A stretch of DNA of 55,655 bases from Prorocentrum cordatum (taxonomy: Eukaryota; Sar; Dinophyceae; Prorocentrales; Prorocentraceae), in contig CAUYUJ010004003.1 of assembly GCA_963575745.1 (NCBI GenBank), positions 520,366 through 576,020 on the forward strand, read 5' to 3'. Below the pieces are notes generated by a model, which worked only from the letters and a program-made list of their open reading frames with translations, searched no databases and was not told the DNA's origin. The stretch's first letter is position 1, and each line of letters starts with the position of its first letter. A program made the position numbers and the translations under genes. Positions 21,396-32,560 of this stretch are shown one piece after another.

Positions 21396-22183
21396 TCAAT
21401 ATAGCGCCGATGGCAGTGTTACAGCCCAGCTGCAAGCGTCGGAATTCCATGTGAATGTGTGTGTTTTACGTTGTTGGTAGTCCCCCGGGTTGATGTCGGC
21501 CTCCTGCCGCTGCAATGCGACAAGGTCCGTCGTGACCTCGTTGTGGGTGGGGTCCATCGCATGTTGTCGGACTGCCTGAAGCAGCGGCGAAAGACCAGCA
21601 TTCGGGTCGGCGCTGGGGGCCATCGTAGCAAGCTGGGGGTAGGCAGCCAAGCAGCGATGCACTGTCGGTGCGGAGATGCGCTCTGCTGCACGGGTGTACG
21701 CCGCTGTCCAGCCTAAATGGTCGTGTGGGCCGTCGGAGAGGGCGTCAGGTCCTTCTTGATTCATTTTCGTCGCGACTCATGTCATGCACTGCGTCAAAAT
21801 CCTGTCCGTTATTGCGCAGTGCTTCGGTGTAGTCGAGGGTCGGTCGACGGCACCAGTCAGAGTGGCGGAGGGATCCAGTGGGGAAGTTACCTCCTGCACT
21901 TTGGGTACAGGTTTTGGCGAGGCGGAACAAGCCAAGGGTCTTCGCTACGAATGGGGTGTGTGCGGGAGATCCGTTGCGGAGTACTGTCGGTCCAGCTGGT
22001 CGGAGCAGTGGTGGTTAGAGTGAATTCGGTCGATGTGGGACCAGACTCGCAGGGAGGAGGCGATTGGAATAGCTTGTACACTGGCCAATGAATTTGCACC
22101 GCCTGCCTTCCGCCGTCTTCCACTGCTGTCACGAATTTCCTATCACGACAACCTGTTCTCCGCCGCTGCTGCCCCCCGAGCAA
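21396..22183 (-). pseudogene. possible coding remnant with an ankyrin-like stretch
   Basis: Three minus-strand frames follow one another (22183-21887, 21930-21745 and 21764-21396). The last, 122 codons, contains DPNAGLSPLLQAV and, about 25 residues later, LVALQRQEADINPGDYQQ. This resembles one ankyrin repeat (G-x-TPL-x-A followed by LL-x-x-GADIN-x-D-x-x-G), but the expected Gly and TPLH are degraded. The first two frames have no recognised motif. It may be an exon of a host gene or a decayed copy. The call is weak. Confidence 0.25.
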
Positions 22184-22195
22184 CTGAATTGTGTG

Positions 22196-22440
22196 TGTCT
22201 AATAATAATTAAGGAATACTAAAATAATCAATACTGATAATACAGGAAATTATAAATATAATAAAGTGACTCATCCTTAATAATAAATAAGAAGCATTTT
22301 ACTGTGTTATTTACGCAGACTAATAACGCACTCATCCAATAACTAATAATACAGATGCAATGTAATAATAATAATCAGTAAGTAAATAATAAATACAAAA
22401 GAGTAATTATCACTGAGTAATCACAGAAGCAACATCTGCC
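22196..22440. other. AT-rich island
   Basis: About 245 bases dominated by TAATAAT and AAATAATA, in sharp contrast to the GC-rich surroundings. No gene. It could be an intron, a matrix-attachment type sequence or an insertion. Confidence 0.6.
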
Positions 22441-22906
22441 TCCTACATCAGACGAATGTCCTCCGAGACGACATGACTCCGCATGCCTCTACTCCTCAAG
22501 AATGGGAATTATAAGATCATAAAGTCCGCATCCCATCCTCAGTACTCAGCATCCTCCTACAGTCATCTAATACTCCTGACACGCCCACCGCCTGCCCGAA
22601 AAAAGTCATACAGCCTCCTCCTCCTCCTCCCTCACCGCCGGCATTCCTCCCCTCCGTACTCCCCCGCCCCTCCCCTCCTCCTCTCCTCCCTCCCTCCTTC
22701 CTCTCTCCTCCTCTCCTCATCCCTCCCGCCGCCTCCTTCCTGCGCCTCCTAACCTGCTCCTCCTCCTCCTCCTCCTCCCTCCTCCTCCTCCTCCTCCCTC
22801 TCTCTTTGGCCTTCCCCCCTCCTCCATCCACTCCTCCTCTTCCCTTTTTTTTTCTTGTTTGCCTCCTCCTCCACCAGCCCCCTCTGCCTCCTGAGCGGTT
22901 TGTTTT

Positions 22907-22945
<39 letters not shown>

Positions 22946-24060
22946 ACCCCCCCCAAGATCGTGCGCGGGCGCGCGATCCGGCGATCCCGACATACTCGCT
23001 CCGCACCCCTCCCACTTAATGGGAGGGGTTGCTTTCTGCAGTGTGCTTTTTTGTTTGTTGCAGCGTCCGTGCCGCCACCACTCCTGGCGGCCAGACAGCG
23101 CGTCCACACCTGACGGCCCCGTTGCGGTGGCCCGTAGGCCCGGGTGGGCGACTAGTCCCAGTCACGGGGCGGTCATACCGCCATCCCGCCTGGCCTCTGA
23201 CATTCAGATGTCCAACACAAGATGTCCAAAACCCCTCCCCCCCACCCCACGTCCCCCTCCTCCCCCTCCCCCCGTCTCCTTTCTCCCCCCCTCCCCCTTC
23301 CCCCCCTCCCCCTCTTCCTCCTCCTCCTCCGCCTCCTCCTCCTCCTCCTCCTCCTCCTCCTCCTGCTTCACCCCGTCCGCATCGGGCGGCCACCGGTCGG
23401 GCACCGCTGCCTCTTCCACCTTCTCCTCGATCCGCTTGCGGTCGGCGAGGATGGCGCGGCGCTTCATGTCCTGGCCGGGAGGACGCGCACCCTGCCTCAG
23501 AGCAATCCTGCTGCCAACGCCAGGGCACTCTGCCGGACGCTACCCATGTGGCACACTTGGGCGGCGCATGCGGGACGGGCCCGCTCTGCCGACGGCCCCG
23601 CGCGTCACAGCGTGCACCAGGGCTTCCATCCAAGCGGGCGCCCGCCCGCCCGCCCGCGGGGCCGTGCGCGGGCCTCCGCCCCTGGAGGCAGGGAGGGGAG
23701 GCGGACCGGGGCGAGCTGGCCCAAAGGCGGTTCGCGGTGCACCCACGCCTGAGGCCGAGGCCAGGGCCGAGACGCACAGACAAGTGGAGGCGGTCCACCG
23801 TCCACCCTGCAGGTGTGGGTTGACATCTCGTCGCCGAGCGGTGCTGCAGCCTCCGGTGAGCGCAGACCCCCCTGGACCATCAGCCTGGCAACCCGGGCTT
23901 GCACCGACGAGGAGGATGACGATGAGGAAAAGGAAAAGGATGATGAGCCGCGACTGAGGGCAGTTTCCTGTCAGGGCTGGGCGGGGCGCATCGCACGTCG
24001 CGCCTCGGGTCTTCTCACGACGCCAGAGTTCCCGTGAGGGGTAACGTCTACGGCGCTGTC
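22441..24060. other. gene-free stretch with CCT arrays and a poly-C run
   Basis: CTCCTC tracts at 22615-22830 and 23290-23365, and a poly-C run at about 22909-22954. Downstream GC-rich DNA to 24060 has open frames on both strands without recognised domains. Confidence 0.55.
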
Positions 24061-24600
24061 GTCATCGATGTGGCATCTGGAAGGTCACCATCAACATGAT
24101 GATGATGCTGATGATGATGATGATGAGGAGGGAACCGATGACGACGACGAAGAAAGCGAGGACGAGGATTCGGAGGAGGGGGGAGGATAAACGCGGCGAC
24201 GATGACGACGAGGAAACATGGCGAAGAAAACGACACCGCGGAGAAACGATACAAACGTCGTCGCTCCACCCAGGTCGTCGTCGTCGTCGTCGTCCGCCAG
24301 CAATGGCAATGGCAAGGGCCGCCCGCACTCCGAATCCCAATGGCGCACGATGCGTCGGTGGCGAAGAAGCCCTGGGCTCGGGCATACTGCCACCGGACGC
24401 CTGTGCAGCGCCTGCGCCACCGCTGGCCAGCATGACTCTTGCTGCGGCGGCGCACCAGTCCTGGGAGGCCAAACGCACTCCAGAACAGACATGCCCTGGA
24501 GAGGGGAAAACAAAAAGGACTGATACCGCTACTCCCCAGACCTCTCCAGGGGTGCGTTCATAGGAGCCAAAGAAAACACACAAAAGAATGTCACGCAAAA
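24061..24600. other. gene-free stretch with GATGAT/GACGAC triplets
   Basis: ATGATG repeats at about 24095-24130 and GACGACGA at 24138-24215. The rest is mixed. No gene recognised. Confidence 0.5.
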
Positions 24601-25330
24601 GGTTTTGGCACCACCAACGGTGCAACGCATGTGCACCAGGGTTGATATACGGCCGTTTTCTGAGATGCAATTGACAAGGTATGGTGCGGCAGCGCTGTCG
24701 GCAGCGACAAAATCCCAAGCTCCGCTACCAACAGACATTACATGGTGGTTTGGCACAGCCGAGCCACCATGCAAGATCAGTTTGTTCATCCGTTGACAGC
24801 AGCACGCGTCGCGGCAGCAGAACGCAGTAGCGCGCGAGGGCATGCAGGGCCGGCGATGTGGTTGGCCAACTGCCAGCGCGATTTCGGCAGAAGTGCCGGA
24901 ATCCACGTTGGATCGTTTTGCGCGTGGTATCCGGCGCAGCTGCATCGCACTGCCAGGCGCCGCGGCCTTGCGTTTGTAGCGCCAGGCCCCGTGCGTTCCT
25001 CGAGGCGGGAAAACAAGCCCTACACAAAGGAATCGCGTGTGCTCTTGTGGGGCCGGCATCAACGTCGTACACAAAGGAAATTCCTTTGTGTGCCCCCCGC
25101 GTTGGCAATGTAACCAGGCCGCACACAAAGGAATTACACGAGACTTCGTGGCACACAAAGGAATTACAGCAACGCCCTTTGGGTTGCCTTTCCGCGTGCG
25201 GCGACAGCTCCGAGCTGGAAAGGAAGGGGGGGCGGGACAAAGCACAGCAGGGGAAGAGGAAAAGGAGGAGGAGGGCGAGAAAGAAGCGAAAGAAGCAACG
25301 GAAGGAAGCCAGGATGCGCGCAAGCGAAGC
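24601..25330. repeat. unrecognised DNA with dispersed ACACAAAGGAAT motif
   Basis: The 12-mer ACACAAAGGAAT occurs at 25022, 25123 and 25153; the last two extend to ACACAAAGGAATTACA. At 25069-25091 ACACAAAGGAA and TTCCTTTGTGT form an inverted pair around a single A. A minus-strand frame spans the region, repeating VIPLCA, but has no known domain. Confidence 0.6.
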
Positions 25331-26422
25331 TAACACTGCGCTGGGACAGTTGTTCGTTCGTTCAGTTGGCCGCGCGGCGTATGAACAGAAAAATATGTGT
25401 TGCTGCCAATCGAAGGGATTCTTGGGGAAGGAAGCTCGCGCTCACTTCCCATACCCATTTCCCACACCCCGTTGCGAGCGCGCGACGATCTGTTCTGACA
25501 CGCGGGCAGAGGACTGCCACATGCAAGTGGGCGGCCTGTCCACCCGTCACGTGTTCCAAACAAATGCGACCAGAGAAAACGCACTTGCCACGCAAACCGC
25601 CAGCTCCAAACACCGACGCCACCCCGATCCCCGCATCCGTGCCAGGCGCACCCTCTCAACGACGCCCCCTTCCAGTGTAAAACCAATAAAACCCTTTGTG
25701 CTTATGTGTTTTTTTCCTGTTCCGATTCTAACCAGAACTTCGAAGCGAATCCAGCGGTGGTCACGGGGGCGCCCCAGGAGGCCAAAGAAAAAGGAATATG
25801 AGGGAAGGCTAGCGGTATGGGTACCTCTTCCTCTTCTGACAGGAGGGGGGCCTCAGAGCCCAACCCAAGACTCCCGAGGGCGGCGTGCTGGCGCGCAGTC
25901 CGTGGCTCTAAATCTTGGCCGCTGCGACGCCTCACTGGGGGCACGTCGTCCTGGGGGTACGTCTGGGCCTCTCTGGCCCAGGCAGCGCCGAGGTGGGGGC
26001 CGTTGGCCCACCTCTGCAACGTCCGGTTGCGCCGCGGCGCGGGTGGAGGGGAGCCGGCCGCCGTTGTGGCGGATGTGACGGCGATGTGCGCGAGCTTTGG
26101 GGGGGTAGCCAGCACGCCGCAGCCTGAGCCAACGCCGCAGCCGCGCTGGCTAAGGCAGTAGGCAAGGGCGCAGCTTCTCAAGAAGAGAAGATTTGAGGAG
26201 GGTCCAAGAACGAGCAGAGACGGCAGCGAGTGCAGCTTCCAAGCCTTGTCCTTCATCGTGGGACCTCCATAACATCGAGCGGCCGCTGCGAGCAATTGTG
26301 GCGACTTGCTGTGAAGGGTCCTTGGTTGCCAGCATCCTGCCCAGCTGACTGGCCAGCGTCTTTAGCGCCACACTTTTGACACTTCTGCAAGCTCGGAGCC
26401 TTTCGGTGCCGGCGCTGATAGG
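25331..26422. other. gene-free stretch
   Basis: About 1.1 kb of mixed GC-rich DNA with no recognised gene, RNA or repeat. Confidence 0.5.
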
Positions 26423-26424
26423 TA

Positions 26425-26603
26425 CTCCAGATTTCGTAATAAAGGGAGGGGGGTCTCATTTCGGGGGGGGTCTCTTCCAGGCTATCTTGGAGGGCCTGGG
26501 GGGGTCTGGGGACGATGTTTTGGAGGGTTCTCCCACGGGGGGGGTCTAAAACTTATCGTCTGGGAGGGTTGAGACCCCCTCCCTTTTATTACGAAATCTG
26601 GAG
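26425..26603. mobile_element. MITE-like element with 34-bp terminal inverted repeats and TA flanks
   Basis: The left end CTCCAGATTTCGTAATAAAG continues to GGGTCTCA (26425-26458). The right end, TGAGACCCCC through CGAAATCTGGAG (26570-26603), is its reverse complement apart from one-base differences in the A and G runs. Both ends abut TA (26423-26424 and 26604-26605), the target duplication expected of Tc1/mariner and pogo-type elements. The 110-bp interior is G-rich with three GGGGGGGTCT copies and no ORF. It would need a transposase supplied in trans. Confidence 0.85.
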
Positions 26604-26605
26604 TA

Positions 26606-26929
26606 ACGTTGGGCGAAGGCAGGCCTCTACGAGGGCGCGAGATGCTCTACTGCTACCGCGCCGGGCCAAGCCACCGCTGAACGGGAACCGCCTGAGCGCG
26701 AGGCCGCCGGCCGTGGCCGCTGGACGATACTATGGATGATGCCAGACCCGCTCAATCATGATTGAAGGGGCCCTGGGACACACAAATTCGCCGGCCCAAC
26801 GGGCCAGGGCGTGCTAAGATCTCCGGTAACTGGTTAACAGTATTAACAGTATTTCTAGTTCGCGCGCGCGGGGCGGCCCCTGGGGGTCCCCCGGCGAAAA
26901 GTACCCCGACCGCCGCCCGACCAAGTCTA
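26606..26929. other. gene-free stretch
   Basis: Mixed DNA. GAAGGGGCCCTGGGACACAC at about 26765 recurs near 28064. Nothing else recognised. Confidence 0.5.
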
Positions 26930-27610
26930 CTCAGAGATGGTTTTCCTTCTGGGTGCGGCCTCTCAGGCTCCCCAGAGCGCGCTCAGAGTGCCCCAAGAGG
27001 CCCCCAAGACTGCCCAAGAGGCCCCCGAGACGCCCAAAGAGCGCTCGAAGACGCCGAAGATGACCCCAAGACGGCCCAAAAGGCCCCCAAGACAGCCCAA
27101 GAGGCCTCCAAGACGCCCCAAGAGCCTTCCAAAAGGCCTCCGAAGAGAGCCCCAAGAGGCCAAAATCGTTGTTTTTCATTGGTTTTTTTCGATGTTTTTT
27201 GTGTTCTGGCTTTTTCGGCTTCCGGACGCTCCAAGACGGCCCAAGAGGCCCCCAAGACCGCTCCAAGACGGCCCACGAAGCTCCCAAGACGGCGCCGAAA
27301 CGACCCAAGAGAGCCCTCAAGACGGCCCAAGTGCCGCCCAAGACGGACCAAGAGGCCCCAAGACGGGCCCAAGAGGGACTCAGGAGGGATACCGAGAACT
27401 CAAAATGGAGCCCTCCGTCCCAGAAGGCGCCCAGGAGGTCCCAAAGAGGCCCCAAGAGGCCTCCAAGAGGCCCCAAGATGTCGCCAAGAGGCCCCAGGAG
27501 ACTCCCAGGAGGCCCAAAAGAAGCCCCAGAAGGCTTCAAACATGTCTCCCAGGCGCCCCAGAACGGCCTCTCAACAGACCCCAAGAGGCCCCCCAAAGAA
27601 GCATCTTGAC
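26930..27610 (+). repeat. dispersed CCAAGA/GACGGCCC repeat family, copy 3
   Basis: The clearest copy. CCCAAGAGGCCCCCAAGA-type repeats flank a T-rich core (about 27160-27238) entered by AAGAGGCCAAAATCGTT and left by GCTCCAAGACGGCCCAAGAG. Frames on both strands stay open because of composition and encode Pro/Lys/Arg-rich or Gly/Leu-rich strings. Confidence 0.65.
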
Positions 27611-27784
27611 GACGACTCTATTTCGCCCCATCGAGAGACGACCCCCAGGGAACTGCTTCACCATCAAAACTCCCCACGCAACGCGTCCGAACGACACCCG
27701 CCCCCAAGAGCGCAACATGGGCAACGAACACACAGACAAAAACCAGCGATGCCATATCACGGGCCGGCGGAATGAGCGAAGCGA

Positions 27785-28215
27785 TTCAATAAATATACAC
27801 AAATAAAAATATTCCCCATATTTGTTCCATATTTTCTGGGTTTTTGTCTTCCCCCCCACTTCCCAAATTTTCCCATATTTTCTGGGAAATCGACGATTAA
27901 TTGTGTCTGTGTGTTTTTTCCCCTCCTGAATGATGAGGGGCAGGGCGTGGATCGACCGGCTCGGCTGGTGTACAGTCATCGCGCGACCATAAGGAGCGCC
28001 GGAACAGGAACGAAGGGGGGGGGGGTTCTGGCCACGGCGAGCCTCGGCCACGAACAAATTTCTGAAGGGGCCCTGGGACACACGAATGAATACACACAAA
28101 GAACAGGATTCGCAGTATTTTCTTATATTTTCTGGGTTTTTGTATTCCCCTCACTTCCCATATTTTCTGGGAGTTGACGATGAATTGTGTCTGTGTTTTT
28201 TCCCCTCCTTGACTT
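27785..28215. repeat. tandem duplication of an AT-rich segment
   Basis: Two copies about 295 bases apart share TATTTTCTGGGTTTTTGT, ACTTCCCA, TATTTTCTGGGA, GACGAT and AATTGTGTCTGTG, then TTTTTTCCCCTCCT (about 27830-27925 and 28125-28210). Each is preceded by CAC-rich DNA. Confidence 0.75.
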
Positions 28216-29142
28216 CTCCCGAGCCAGACGTCCGAAACGGCCCGAGGTGATCCTTAGCTCAGCCTCTTGCCTGTGCCCCATGCGAGCCCGCAGGCGGAGC
28301 CGGCCGCGACACACGCTGGGGGCGTGACCCGTCCCCCTGGGCGGCTCGCTTCCCTCCCGCCCCCTTTTTCGGCCGCTCTCTCTCTCTCTGCCTGTCCTCC
28401 CCGCCTGCATGGTGGCGCAGTTCGCCACAACGGCACACCCGTTCAGGTGGCCCTCTGCCGGCGCAGTTGCCCTGCCCAGCCGCCGACGCAGAAAAGCACC
28501 CCATGCGCGGAGAGGGCCCCGCCCGACCCCTCGCTCACCCAGACCGTGGGAGCACGGAGCCCGCCGCTTCGGCTCGTCCAGAGGCCGAGGCCCGCAGGAC
28601 TCGCGGGGCGCAGCAGACTTGGCGAGACTGGCCTCGCGCGAGCCTCGCCGAGCCCGTCGTCGGAGCCAGACCCGGCTCCGAGCCACGGGGCCGTCCTCTC
28701 TTGCGGTAGGAGCCCGACCACAAAACACCTTCCACCAGAAACCCAACCCTGAGACCCCAGGACGTCCATGGATTTTTGGTGTGGGAATGTCACGCTCTCC
28801 ATCTTAGAGGCATCGAAACCCAAGACACCCAGGGCACCCTGGAGGCAAGCAGAGTGCTTCCTGGAATGGGTCTCCTCTCTACCTCGGGAAGGCTTCGTGG
28901 ACGAAGCGCATCGGCACCAGGCGTGGCAAGAGCGAAGACGCACGCGGAGTCTGCCTCACGATCGAGCCCGCCCTGCGGAAGCAGCTTTTACTGGCGACGC
29001 GCGTTCTCCCAGCTCGGCTCTCGACTCCAGCTCGACGACCACAAGCATGGCGAGGGCCGTGGACGGGAGGGTGGGCCCTCCTGCGAGGGCATGACCGACG
29101 CTGACCGACGCTACTGTCGGGCACGCGCTAACATGGATTAGG
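28216..29142. other. gene-free stretch
   Basis: GC-rich DNA with a short CT run at about 28375-28390. No recognised gene. Confidence 0.5.
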
Positions 29143-29182
29143 GATCCGTGGATCTGGCACCTGGGCGCCAGATCCATGGATC
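29143..29182. repeat. 16-bp inverted repeat
   Basis: GATCCGTGGATCTGGC (29143-29158) pairs with GCCAGATCCATGGATC (29167-29182) with one mismatch, around an 8-base loop. Confidence 0.8.
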
Positions 29183-29757
29183 GGGGACGGTGCACCCCGA
29201 AACTTCACGCAAGTGCCGCCTCCTCTGGCGACGGAGCTCGTCAAGTTCGCACGAAAGCGGGGCCCGTCGCTAATCCACGCTGCCTCAATCCAGGTGTTTC
29301 GTTTCCTCGATGCTGGGGGGCTTCAGCATGTCGACCAGATGTCGCAGGCTTGTCTTTTTCGGGCTGGGAAGGTGGACGTGTGCGGGGGGGAAAAGGTGCT
29401 GTGCGTGGGGGGGCAGGGCGCGAGCAAAACGTCGTTCTTGTTTTGATCACCGCTTGCGTTTCGAACGATGTCAAAAACGAGAAAAGACGCCATCCCCAAA
29501 ACAGCCCGTTTCGTTCCAGACCGTCGCCCGCGAGAACGAAGACAGAAAGGCCGCGGGCCGGCGCCCGAAAAAAGAGCACCGCACACGCCATGCAAACATA
29601 GCAGACCACGTTTTGCTCGCACCCTGTGCGTGCGTCGTGTCGAACGCATAGTCTTCGTTCTTGCGGGCGACGGCTGGGAACGAAACGGGCTGGTTGGGGG
29701 ATGGCATCGTTTGTGTTCTTTGTCGTCTCAGCCGCAGACGGTCAAAACAATTATCCT
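29183..29757. other. unrecognised DNA left of the 90-bp array
   Basis: No gene. CGTTTTGCTCGCACCCTGTG (about 29611) recurs with changes near 31853, to the right of the first 90-bp array. Confidence 0.5.
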
Positions 29758-31690
29758 GGCGAAGGACCCAACCATATGCAATTGTGAGTACCGCAGTTGT
29801 GAATATCTTCTTCGGTGGAGCCCCCTACGGGGCCACGAAACGTACGAGGGGTGTGCCGAAATGGGTGTGCGGGACGCATGCAGGCACACCCATTGGGGCC
29901 TTCGGTGGAGCTCCCTATGAGACCACAAAACGTGCGAGGGGTCACGAAACGCGTGAGGGGTGTGCCGAAATGAGTGTGCGGGACGCATGCGGGCACACCC
30001 ACTGGGGCCTTCGGCGGAGCTCCCTTTGGGGCCACGAAACGTGTGAAGTGTATGCTGAAATGGGTGTGCGGGTTGCATGCGGGCGGCAGCACTGGGACCT
30101 TCGGTGGAGCCCCTCTACGGGGCCACGAAACGTGCGAGGGGTGTGCCAAAATGGGTGTGCGGGACGCATGCGGGCACACCCATTGGGGCCTTCGGTGGAG
30201 CGCTCCCTAGGGGCCACGAAACTTGTGAGGAGTCACGAAACGCGTGAGGGGTGTGCCGAAATGGATGTGCGGGACGCATGCGGGCACACCCACTGGGGCC
30301 TTCGGTGGAGCTCCCTATGGGGCCACGAAGCGTGTGAAGGGTATGCCGAAATGGGTGTGCGGGACGCATTCCCTATGGGGCCACGAAACGCGTGAGGGGT
30401 GTGCCGAAATGGGTGTGCGGGACGCATGCGGGCGGCAGCATTCTGGGGCCTTCGGTGGAGCTCCCTATGGGGCCACGAAACGTGTAAGGGGTGTGCCGAA
30501 GTGGGTGTGCGGGACGCATGCGGGCGGCAGCACTGGGGCCTTCGGCGGAGCTCCCTGGGGCCACGAAACGTGTGGAGGGTGTGCCGAATCTGGGTGTGCG
30601 TGACGCATGCGGGCGGCAGCACTGGGCCGTTGCGGAGCTCCCTTATGCGGGCCACTGGGGCCGTGAGGGGTGTGCCGAATTGGGTGTGGCCAGCGCATGC
30701 GAGGCGGCAGCACTGGGGCTTCCGTAGAGTTCCTATGGACAGCACCTGGGGCCTTCGTCGGAGTCCAATGGGGCACGAAACGTGTGAGGGGTTCGTGGTG
30801 TGCCGAATTGGGTGTGCGTGACGCATGCGGGCGGCAGCACTGGGGCCTTCGGCGGAGCTCCCTATGGGGCCACGAAGCGTGTGAGGGGTGTGTCGAATTG
30901 GGTGTGCGTGACGCATGCGGGCGGCAGCACTGGGGCCTTCGGCGGAGCCCCCTATGGGGCCACGAAACGTGTGAGGGGTGTGCCGAATTGGATGTGGGTG
31001 ACGCATGCGGGCGGCAGCACTGGGGCCTTCGGTGGAGTTCCCTATGGAGCCACGAAACGTGTGAGGGGTGTGCCGAAATGGGTGTGGGTGACGCATGCGG
31101 GCGCGGGCACTGGGGCCTTCGGTGGAGCTCCCTATGGAGCCACGAAACGTGTGAGGGGTGTGCCGAAATGGGTGTGGGTGACGCATGCGGGCGCGGGCAC
31201 TGGGGCCTTCGGCGGAGCTCCCTATGGAGCCACGAAACGTGTGAGGGGTGTGCCGAAATGTGTGTGGGTGACGCATGCGGCCGCGGGCACTGGGGCCTTC
31301 GGTGGAGCTCCCTATGGAGTCACGAAACGTGTGAGGGGTGTGCCGAAATGGGTGTGGGGGACGCATGCGGCCGCGGGCACTGGGGCCTTCGGTGGAGCTC
31401 CCTATGGAGCCACGAAACGTGTGAGGGGTGTGCCGAAATGGGTGTGGGTGACGCATGCGGGCGCGGGCACTGGGGCCTTCGGTGGAGCTCCCTATTGAGC
31501 CACGAAACGTGTGAGGGGTGTGCCGAAATGGGTGTGGGGGACGCATGCGGCCGCGGGCACTGGGGCCTTCGGTGGAGCTCCCTATGGAGCCACGAAACGT
31601 GTGAGGGGTGTGCCGAAATGGGTGTGGGTGACGCATGCGGGCGCGGGCACTGGGGCCTTCGGTGGAGCTCCCTATGGAGCCACGAAGCGG
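29758..31690. repeat. 90-bp tandem array 1 with left flank
   Basis: After a flank containing GAAGGACCCAACCAT and TACCGCAGTTG (29761-29815), about 20 units of 90 bp follow. Each contains CTGGGGCCTTCGG, GGAGCTCCCTATGG, CCACGAAACGTGTGAGG, TGTGCCGAAATGGGTGTG and ACGCATGCGGGCG. Units left of about 30800 are more divergent and some are truncated; those from 31021 to 31680 are nearly identical. Because 90 is a multiple of 3, several frames on both strands stay open (for example GAFGGAPYGATKRVRGVPKW). I do not consider them genes. Confidence 0.9.
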
Positions 31691-32560
31691 TGTACTGGGT
31701 GGGTGAAGAGGAGAGGAGGAGAGGAGGGGAGGAGAGGAGGAGAGGAGAGGAGAGGAGAAGAGAGGAGAGGAGAGGAGAGGAGAGGAGAGGAACGCGGGGC
31801 ACCGTCTCTTCAAAACGAGGACCCAACACCACAAGATGGTTGGGAATAACGACGTTTTGCTCGCGCCCTGTGTGTGGGTCGAATCGGGCGCAGACGTTCT
31901 TCTTCGCTCAGCACCACTGCGTGCCGTGGCCGTGCCCAGGGGTGCGGCAGCGGTGAGTCCATCGCCGGCGCCCTGCCGCGATGTCGCCTGCTCGTGGTGC
32001 CACTCTCGTAATTCCGCCCTTGGGTGGCATTCGAGTCGCGTTCATGCAGTGCCCGCAGTCGAATCAGGAAAGCCTCCTTCTCCTCTTTCTCCTCCTCCTC
32101 CGCCTCCTCCTGCTCCTCCTCCTCTCGGCGGCGAACGAGGGCTCAGAAGGCGGCGGGACTTTTCAGAAGCCCTCGCGCCTTCTGAGAAGTTTTCTGCGTC
32201 TCCGGGGAAGGCTTCGAAAATTTCTCCGAAGGCCAGGGGACCTCCGAGCCTTCTGAGAAGGCCTTTTTCTTCTCATTCCCCCCGTGGGCGCGCCACCGAT
32301 CCTCATCCATCTTCTTCTCTTCGTCGCGCTCTTCCCTCTTCTCCCCTCTGTTTCCCACCTCCCCCAAAGCGGGGGAGGTGGGAGATAGAGAAGTTCGGTC
32401 GACTAGGATGGGGACGCCAGGCCGTACTCGAACTATTGAAAATCGTGCCTGCGTGAGTTCCACAACTAATCTGACATTTCGGGTGGGAGTGCACCAGGAA
32501 AGGAAAAAAATTAGCCTGACGAAGGACCCAACCATGTGCAGGTGTGAATACCGCAGTTGA
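31691..32560. repeat. right flank of array 1 and spacer
   Basis: GAAGCGGTGTACTGGGTGGG (31685) leads into a GGAGA purine array (about 31707-31790), then GCACCGTCTCTTCAAAACGA and GACCCAACA. The same series follows array 2. The spacer ends with GAAGGACCCAACCATGTGCA and TACCGCAGTTG (32520-32560), the left flank of array 2. A GGCTTCGAAA/CCTTCTGAGAAG-rich piece lies at 32140-32260. No gene. Confidence 0.75.

Noticed and set aside
22909-22954. Poly-C run as a functional element
   Set aside because: A homopolymer of this length is as likely a slippage or assembly artefact as a real feature.
29801-32560. TACCGCAGTTG at two array flanks as copies of the 12-mer
   Set aside because: Only about 8-9 bases match the reverse complement CCGCAGTTGCGG and both belong to the duplicated array flank.
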